From Saccoglossus kowalevskii (Eukaryota > Hemichordata > Enteropneusta > Harrimaniidae): a stretch of 39,798 nucleotides of DNA. The translations under genes were made by a program, and so were the position numbers. Below are positions 33,048-39,798 of the stretch, piece after piece (within the stretch, counting starts at the first letter, position 1; the number at the start of each line of letters is the position of its first letter). The DNA is taken from positions 65,510 through 105,307 of the forward strand of contig NW_003120953.1 of the NCBI RefSeq assembly GCF_000003605.2. The letters run 5' to 3'. The notes below the pieces were generated by a model. It saw only the letters and a list, made by a program, of their open reading frames with translations, did not search any database and was not told the DNA's origin.

Positions 33048-33984
33048 ATTTCTGATTTATTTTCAAACATATATTTTATTTTGGAACTAAATAACCAATT
33101 TACGCAGATGCTCATAACATGTTTTATTTTCAGATTTGCAGTATCGTTACGTAACTACGATAAATACTTTCCATTTTCGAAATTGATAAATTTTTTTCGT
33201 TTTTACGGAGCCGGAAAACAATATTTTTACCAAGTAAAATCATATTTATTAAAGTTATAGTTTATACTTGAGTTGTTGAATACGCTACTTATTTTGTAAT
33301 TTCATTTAGCTGTTTCAGTCATAATTCAAGACAAATGAAATAACAAACAAATATTATGTTTTGTCTCTAATTAATATTCCCGTGAATTCATTAATTACTA
33401 AAATTATTATTGGTATGCATATGGAATACATTTTTTTAATGAAATGTTCTAAACATATTTCTGAATTCACTGGTCAAAATCAATTGTTTTGGTTTTTTTG
33501 CCAAAAAACGACATAATTTCACAATGTCGAAAACTGGAGGTCTTTATCATAGTGTTACGTTTGATTGACAATCCAATAGTTCTATATTTGTTAAAACATG
33601 CGATTCTTACCAACGAAATAAAATTATCATACACATATTTCTAACTCTGAATCTAAGATAAAACAGAACGAATTGAACTGTTCATACAAACTGTGTCACT
33701 ATGTTGTTTCTTTGAACGTTAATAACCTATTAATTAGAGTCGACATCGCCGACATTTAACGCAAAGACAGTTCTTTTGAATTACACCTTTACGACGTGCT
33801 GAAAAATACCCAATATGTTTGTCGTCGTGGTGATTTAGAATATAACACGAATGTAACACGAGTCAACACCTCATCATTTGCCGACAGAACTGATTTCTAT
33901 AACGTATAAACAGAGTTTAGAAGTAACTAACATCTCGTCTCGTCCTTTTAGTAGAAAATCTCACATTTATTGCAGATGATGGAC
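33048..33984. other. Gene-free region
   Basis: AT-rich. Open frames at 33024-33260 lack coding character. Confidence 0.4.
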
Positions 33985-34165
33985 ACCTTTTCCAAGTCTC
34001 CTAATTGACCATTATTTTGTTGTAATTGCACGCTGCGAGACATTTGACGGACTGGCCATGACATGCAGGTGCTGTCCGAGCTTGATTAGGGGACATATTG
34101 CCTAATGGAGCTGTCAATAGTATAGCAAACAATGAAGGCTGGCAGTTTTATTAAATAGATTTACC
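33985..34165. promoter_or_regulatory. Motif-dense candidate conserved non-coding element
   Basis: About 180 bases of balanced composition in AT-rich, gene-free DNA, with no open frame. Motifs visible in order: TAATTG (34002 and 34023), a CAGGTG E-box (34066), TGATTAGG (34083), TAATGG (34103), TGTCAAT of Meis/Pbx type (34112) and AACAATG of Sox type (34128). Such dense homeodomain, E-box, TALE and Sox sites are typical of developmental enhancers. This is inferred from composition and motif content only. Confidence 0.4.
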
Positions 34166-35596
34166 TTCAGATGACATGTGTTCAAAAATACAATGTGAAT
34201 GATTGGCGTCTTTTGAATCGAATAAATCAAATTTCCCGTGACAGAGAGTACAGGCCTTTCCTCTGTATTTAACTGAGCTTCATCTCAGACCATAATATTC
34301 AACAAAATGGTATCAAGTTTTATGATAGCAAAAAATAGTGGATTCATTTTTTATTCAATATTGTTACCGGGATTTCAACCATACAGATAGTTCAGTTCAG
34401 TCGAGGCACATATACAAGGCAGAAGTATATACGTCGAGAAAAATCCGTCCACAAACAAACTGCTCTGTGATTTTTCTGACTGTTAGGTTTGGGTAACAAA
34501 TCAGTCAGAATCTTGTAGTAGTAGGTAACAGGTTCACATACAGTGACACAGACAGTCCGCTAAGCAAATGATGTTACACAACGTACATGCACATGCTTTC
34601 CTTCTAGTAATACTTTTTAAAACATTTCCATAGTTACGTGTACAGTTAATGAGTGACTTAAAACATTTATTACGTTACGTTAAATAAACAAGTTTTGATT
34701 TATGTCGATTCGAAGTTATTACGCCATTTAAATGACAGACAAGTCGTAAACATTAATTCATGCTATACTAAATCTTATAACCACAAGTCAGCGAGCACAG
34801 TTTTGAGACACACCTTTCGTCGTAACGTAAATTTAAAGCACATTATAAAAATCAAAAGAGTCTAATGATATGTTTTACTGTTAGACGGCAACCTATCTGA
34901 GCAAATTATTCTGACAATGAATGAGATTGCTTGCCGGGAATTTAGTGTTCATCATGATTCTGGTTTCGCAATACGTCGAAATCATAGCCAATCGCATCAC
35001 GAAATTATAATGCCTGAATTCTTTTTAAGATTATAATCTGAGAACGGGCACAATTCCGTTCAGTTATTCTTGTTTTTGTTCTGCGTTTTACATCGTTTTG
35101 TTTAAAAACAGATACATACAATATAATTCGGGAAGCACTTTTGTCAGATTATCTTACAAATGTAATATCATGAACAATTCTCGTATGAACGCACACACAT
35201 ATTTTCGGTCGCACAATCCTTTACGCTCCCATGTTACATGTTATGAAATATATCTATATTATTTCTTTTGAAACCAATTTTGTATTCATTACTAGAAATA
35301 CACGTTGAGTAACTGACATGGACTGATTTAATTAGTCTCCAATTTAATCGTTTTAATGGCGGTCAGGGTTTTTCTCATTATTCATCACAACAATGACTCC
35401 GTGTTATGCTCGTGTAGCCGGAAAGCACTAACGTAAACGATAACAAAACAAAATATATGGTCCGAATTCCATTGCAATAAGACTGTTCAGTTTGAGCTAT
35501 TGAATTATCAAACAGTAGTATATGCGTACTCGTTATTTGGAATAAATTAATATTTAGTTTTCATGCCACATGTAAATAGTACTAGTATTGTGGATT
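34166..35596. other. Gene-free region
   Basis: No gene. A second, weaker motif-rich stretch lies at 35325-35425 (homeodomain TAATTAG, TTTAATGG, Sox-like AACAATG). Confidence 0.4.
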
Positions 35597-35829
35597 GGTC
35601 GGCGATTACAAGTGAATATTTAATTACCCTCGCATCTTAGAAAGACAAAATGTTTTCTTTGTTACACAAACCTCCATCTTCTAATTTATTGTATTTTGTA
35701 GTTACCTGTGAATATATCTCAATAGGGTTTGAAATTTGAAATTTAAGATTATTTGTTATAATTCTGTCGCAATTATCTTAAAGCGATTATTTACAATTGC
35801 AGAAATTAAGATACCACCACTGGTGATGT
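35597..35829 (+). repeat. Duplicated block, short copy
   Basis: Direct-orientation copy of 32758-33047, 2.8 kb away, with the first two segments fused by loss of about 65 bases, or without an insertion that the other copy received. Differences are scattered throughout, so the duplication is old. Confidence 0.85.
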
Positions 35830-36289
35830 GTCAATTGCAGTTCTAATACTATATGCGTCGTGGTGTGTCTTACCGATTCAACGCATGTCCTTTAAAATAT
35901 GAAATCACAATGGCCCCGTAATCATTGGATGATGACAATATATTTGCAAATTTTATGGAGCCAATATGATTATATTCAGAGTCCCAACATCCACATTGTG
36001 AACATTATTGGCAAGATTCAATGGACTCAGGTTACGTTCCGCGAGCAAAGAATGTTTTCACATATTTTTGCATATTCAGTGCTTGCGGTGGTATTTTAAC
36101 GCGTTATGATATGTGTCCCGTGTCGTTTATAACTCACGCGAACCAATTGATCAATTATGCGCAAAATTAACGGCGCCGCCAGGAATGATGTGATCATACC
36201 GTTACGGTGACTGCTTCGTTTAGTGAGTCGACCAAGATCAAATGAACTGGCGATGCTAACGCTACATTTCCATCCCAGAATAAAACAAC
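35830..36289. other. Gene-free region
   Basis: The plus-strand frame at 35899-36099 has no recognisable domain. GC content rises from about 36100 (gttaacggcgccgcc-like text). Confidence 0.4.
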
Positions 36290-36352
36290 ATGGCGGAATC
36301 TAGACCTAAATGTTCGCGCAGACAACGTCTGCATAGAAAAAAAAGCCACTAG
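36290..36352 (+). CDS. Short basic open frame (20 codons)
   Basis: ATG in a near-ideal initiation context (caacATGG) opens MAESRPKCSRRQRLHRKKSH and then a stop. The peptide has ten Arg or Lys of 20 and one Cys. It may be a uORF or leader peptide of an unseen transcript, or chance. No downstream exon was found. Confidence 0.15.
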   Translation: MAESRPKCSRRQRLHRKKSH

Positions 36353-37572
36353 CATTCACCCCTAACCAGTATCATGGTCATACACACGTTCGTCCATTGA
36401 TGCTCTCATTGTGCCTGCTGGAGGTATTTATCACAACAGCGGGTCGTCGCGGGGCAAATCATGATGGGTATTAGTTGTCCGGCATTGGTTGCTACAGTAC
36501 TACTCGTATGACTGAGTTGAGTGTATATAGATATATAAATATAATATACACGTATACAACAACTTCTTTCTATGCTTCACGCGAGATAGAAACTGACATA
36601 ATCAACACAGTGACGAGCATTTTCAGCGACGTTTACACTGAAAAAAAACACTCCATAACTGTACTTACCTCGCGAATCTTCGAGAGATTCCCCCACACAA
36701 CAATAAGGTACAAAGCGCCAATCTACGAAATTGATATTGGAGAAGACAAGGTGTGATAATAGCTATCAGTTTAAACACACACGCCTCGCGAGGAAATCCC
36801 GTTCATTGTTGTACGGTTTTTTAAAGAGGGACTCTTCGCTGTATGGACCGATGGATCGATACTTCAATGACATAGTCTTCTTATAATGTTATAGCCGCAG
36901 CGATTGAAACAATCCGAGTCGACAATCTTATTTCATCTCTGCCGATTTCCGAGCATGCGCCGAAGTTGCTCCCCATATGTGAATAAAACATGACCAGGGA
37001 TGCTCGGCTAGATGAAAGGAATGCGCAATCACCGTCAATGAGTTTTATAAATACTAAAATTTGCTGATAACACTTGATTGGTTTTTATTTTCCTTTTAAC
37101 AAATCGCGCACAAGGTTTGTTCCTAATTTTAATGGAAAACAGATTTTGTTTATTTAAAAATGAATGCGATATAAATTTGGTGGGAATTACAGCATAAACG
37201 CGCCGCGTATGATGGTAATGATAGTGGAGTAGATTATATCTACTTCAACTAATAATCCGAAATACAATTTAATTTTCACGATTTTATTTTAACTGCCCTT
37301 CTCAAAAAATAAATCTACCACTAGTATTAAAATATCGTGACGGAAACGACTCACACTGGGGATAGTGAATTCCAAGGGACACAATGAATAAATGGGCATT
37401 ATCTCTTATAGATCGGTTGCCATGGTTACCTCGGAGGAAAACCAGTGATTCAGAATCGCGTTTGCAGAGGAGTGAGCCATGTGCGCAAAGAACGTGGACG
37501 CAATCTGTCGCCGTTTGTTTAAAGGGGATTACTCTAAATCAAATAGGAACACATGGCAGCCATTGCATTGCT
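36353..37572. other. Intergenic DNA
   Basis: Open frames at 36475-36756 (no ATG at its start) and 37384-37587 (ATG, 67 codons) show no domains. A palindromic gttgccatggttac lies at 37416. Confidence 0.4.
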
Positions 37573-37805
37573 ATGCAAATTATATGACATATTCATGAGT
37601 TTATATGATCACGTCTCATTCAGGACGAGGGTATTTAGTTCGCAAATCATATGACGTGTTTATGAGTGTGGACGAATGCGTCTCATGTCAGAAGGGACAA
37701 GTATGTTGCTATATATGGATTATATATTACATATTTATAAGTTAGATCATATACCATAACATCTATGGTTTAGATGAGCGCGTCTTAGACGGGGCGAGTG
37801 CTTTA
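37573..37805. repeat. Degenerate tandem repeat, three units of about 67-90 bp
   Basis: Units share gcaaat(t/c)atatgac, a t-rich tatgagt box, then cgtctcat or cgtcttag and a purine-rich gggacaag/gggcgag segment. The first begins with a POU octamer ATGCAAAT (37573-37580). The second starts 67 bases on, and the third is longer and more diverged. Confidence 0.5.
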
Positions 37806-38724
37806 TTCTAAACATTGCATTAAAGGTAATGAATTACCTTTCTGTGTGATTTCACACGTAAATCAATACCGTGTTTAACTTATTGATATTAATTGATTAT
37901 CAATACAATTATTACTTAAATTCTTATCGGAATACCAATAGTGTTTTCAGACGTGTTTAAATTGATAGTTATATGCTTTGTATGCACGATGTTATTCTCT
38001 GAATTTGTTTAAATTCGATCGAATTTCGGGAAATTGGGTTTAAATGCATGTCAACATTTAGAGGGGGTTAATATATACTAGAATTAGTGATAAATATGTA
38101 TTTGTATTCAATCAGTAGTGTGCCATTATTGTTTGTAGAATTGTTATAGCAATTCTGTACGCAGTCTTCGTTATTTTCAGGAAAAATTTTTGAATTGTTC
38201 CCTGTCTTGAATTTTGTATTTAGTGATTTGTCCAATGTTTGTAGAATATATAGGAACTGTTCCAATGTTTTTTAAATAAATTATCGAACTAGTTACGACG
38301 ATCTACGTGAAACAGGGTAATTGGACTGCAGATGTGACTGTATTAGTGTAAATACGTTATCTTGATACTGTGGTGAATGTAACCGTGTGAGTAGTTATGT
38401 GTGTAGGAGATAGCATGAAAAAAGACTATTTTAGGCGTTCTTAACTGGCGACTGACTTCATGGTGGAAATGTTAACAATTACTACATTGTTTACCAGTGA
38501 TGATAATCTTTAATCCACTTTGAAATTAACAAACAATCCCATCTATTATGCCGAGTAATGCGTCGACATCGACAGTACATGCAACATAGTGGCATTACGT
38601 AACAAAGCCACATTTTATATTCATATTACAAAATATTAACTTGTATCTATTATATATTTGACGATATGTATATCAGGGAATCTATCCAGACATGTTTATT
38701 TGAGCTGAATGTTCTTACTTTCAT
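37806..38724. other. Intergenic DNA
   Basis: AT-rich. No supported gene. Confidence 0.45.
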
Positions 38725-38943
38725 TTAAAGAGCGGTAGTCGTCGCGCCACGCATGCGCGAGATGTATTGATCCCATCTAAACAATGATAGCGACTTTGAT
38801 TGTTGCGCAAATTAACGAGTACACTCTGGGACGTTACCAAGCTTTAACTAGGTATTTTGTAGGTAATTGGAAGGTATCGAAGAAGTCACCTGCGATAATT
38901 AGTGCAAGTCGCGCCCAGGTCGAACCTCATATAAACCTAATTA
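38725..38943 (+). mobile_element. TTAA MITE carrying a start-codon exon, 3'-truncated copy
   Basis: Matches the element at 18693 from ttaaag(a/g)gcggtagtcgtc through cgcatgcgcgaga, gttaccaagcttta and tgcaagtcgcgccca to aacctcat, then diverges near 38943. The right inverted repeat is missing. The internal ATG has become ATA, with an ATG three bases upstream. VAQINEY and YQAL remain legible. Confidence 0.8.
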
Positions 38944-39279
38944 TCAAAGTTTATATATTCGTAGTGAGTCTATTATTATACATCTATTTACCATCATATA
39001 TTGATATACATAATAATTATTATATGTTACGTAATGCCATAATTCCACTCTCCCAAATTTTCCTTTAAATGGAATATCCAGAAAATCCAACATTAACAAC
39101 CCTACCAAGAATAGTTGCTAGAGCAAAGATTCAGAGAGAGTTTATCCTAAATAATGAAATTATATAACATAGTGTATAAAGTATAAAATATTGTTCAAAT
39201 CTTATTGCATATGACTTTACACAATTGAGACCTCAATTATCAAATGTTAGATTCAGTGCCGTATAAGCACACTATTTTC
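38944..39279. other. AT-rich spacer
   Basis: Nothing recognised between the truncated MITE and the LINE end. Confidence 0.5.
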
Positions 39280-39798
39280 ATTATATATAATACATTTATT
39301 CATAATACTGTAGGCCTCCGACCTCAAGGTATACTCATTGTAATTACATAACATGTTACAGAGGACAATGTCATTTTACAGTGACTGAAAAAAAACAAGA
39401 AAATATGAAAAGAACATGAACTGTCAGACCAAAATAATTGCATTACGTTTTTTTGTGGCGAGAAAAATAAATTTAGAAATGTTACGCAAGATTACTGCAT
39501 TTTGTAATTGTAATAGTGATATAAATTTTTCGGGTATAATAATAACTTGGGATGTATTTAGAACTCAGCTCTTGGTAAAACGGACAGATAATGCAAAAAT
39601 GGTACTCGTCCTCTACACAATTGGTATTACATAAAATACAAACTCTTTCTGTGCGTGTATTATGGAATTTTCTATCAGTTTCAATACGTAGACAATGGAC
39701 AGAAATTTTTAGGCGACACAATGCTTCCCTGTAACAGTCTTTTTGGACTGTTTTAAAATAATTCTCTTGACCAAATATATATTTAAATTTTCTATAAA
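39280..39798 (-). mobile_element. Non-LTR retrotransposon, 3' part
   Basis: Enters from the right edge and ends near 39290. It comprises the ORF2 C-terminus, a 3' UTR of about 100 bases, a hairpin-like GGTCGGAGGCC (39323-39313) and GAATAAATG (39301-39293). Layout matches the LINE ends at 14770 and 25179. The clade is not fixed; CR1/L2-like or another zinc-knuckle-bearing LINE is plausible. Confidence 0.8.
39424..39798 (-). pseudogene. LINE ORF2 C-terminal domain, frameshifted
   Basis: From the window edge the frame reads QENYFKTVQKDCYREALCRL, then LKISVHCLRIETDRKF and a Cys-rich region (CILCN, VEDEYHF, CIICPFY), then SSKYIPSYY. This C-x2-C / EDEYHF / C-P-x-Y signature is the ORF2 C-terminal zinc-knuckle-like region of many LINEs, which lies after the reverse transcriptase. 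Near 39500 the frame shifts; a second frame continues NISKFIFLATKKRNAIILV to a stop at 39424. The reverse transcriptase would lie beyond the window. The shift, and the AT-rich insert-like ITITITK before it, indicate a decayed copy. Confidence 0.8.

Noticed and set aside
36475-36756. 93-codon plus-strand frame
   Set aside because: It does not begin with ATG and has no coding bias or recognisable domain.

Overview
This is a window of eukaryotic nuclear DNA. It is AT-rich, full of repeats and poor in genes. One gene can be named with confidence: a tyrosylprotein sulfotransferase (TPST) on the minus strand, two coding exons between 22596 and 20200. Spliceosomal introns, LINE remnants, non-coding foldback elements and TTAA-flanked MITEs point to an animal. 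Frequent tacatgtacatgta-type strings and CpG-containing blocks in AT-rich DNA fit a marine invertebrate, perhaps a lophotrochozoan. The phylum is an inference of low confidence.

Layout. 1-5.5 kb: three tandem arrays (15 x 20/21 bp, 3 x 89 bp, 11 x 22 bp), one short foldback element and an unassigned exon-like stretch near 3.1 kb. 5.5-13.2 kb: AT-rich DNA with three foldback copies (7.1-8.6 kb), decayed relatives and low-complexity runs. 13.5-14.5 kb: a CpG-richer block with an open, coding-like stretch that ends in a strong splice donor. 14.6-15.9 kb: a (TTTA)n tail, a LINE 3' end and a 968-base assembly gap. 16-19.1 kb: a sixth foldback copy, two TTAA-bounded MITEs and a duplicated acceptor-like segment. 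19.8-24.1 kb: the TPST gene with candidate poly(A) signals, a candidate non-coding first exon and upstream ORFs. 25-26.6 kb: a second LINE 3' end and a block that looks like dispersed repeat. 26.6-39.2 kb: a long region without recognisable genes. It holds a duplicated 230-290 bp block, a motif-dense segment at 33985-34165 that resembles a conserved developmental enhancer, a degenerate tandem repeat and a truncated MITE. 39.28 kb to the end: the 3' part of a LINE on the minus strand, with its ORF2 C-terminus.

How the parts relate. TPST encodes a 404-residue type II Golgi enzyme that sulfates tyrosines of secreted and membrane proteins. All four catalytic residues known from human TPST2 are kept, but both cysteines of one normally conserved disulfide are replaced. 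Almost everything else recognisable is mobile-element debris or possible regulatory DNA. I see no multi-gene system, CRISPR array, rRNA or convincing tRNA. The observations most worth following are the coordinated cysteine loss, the enhancer-like block, the uORF arrangement in the TPST leader, the MITE that carries a start-codon exon, and an identical RFX-type 14-mer present twice near TPST.
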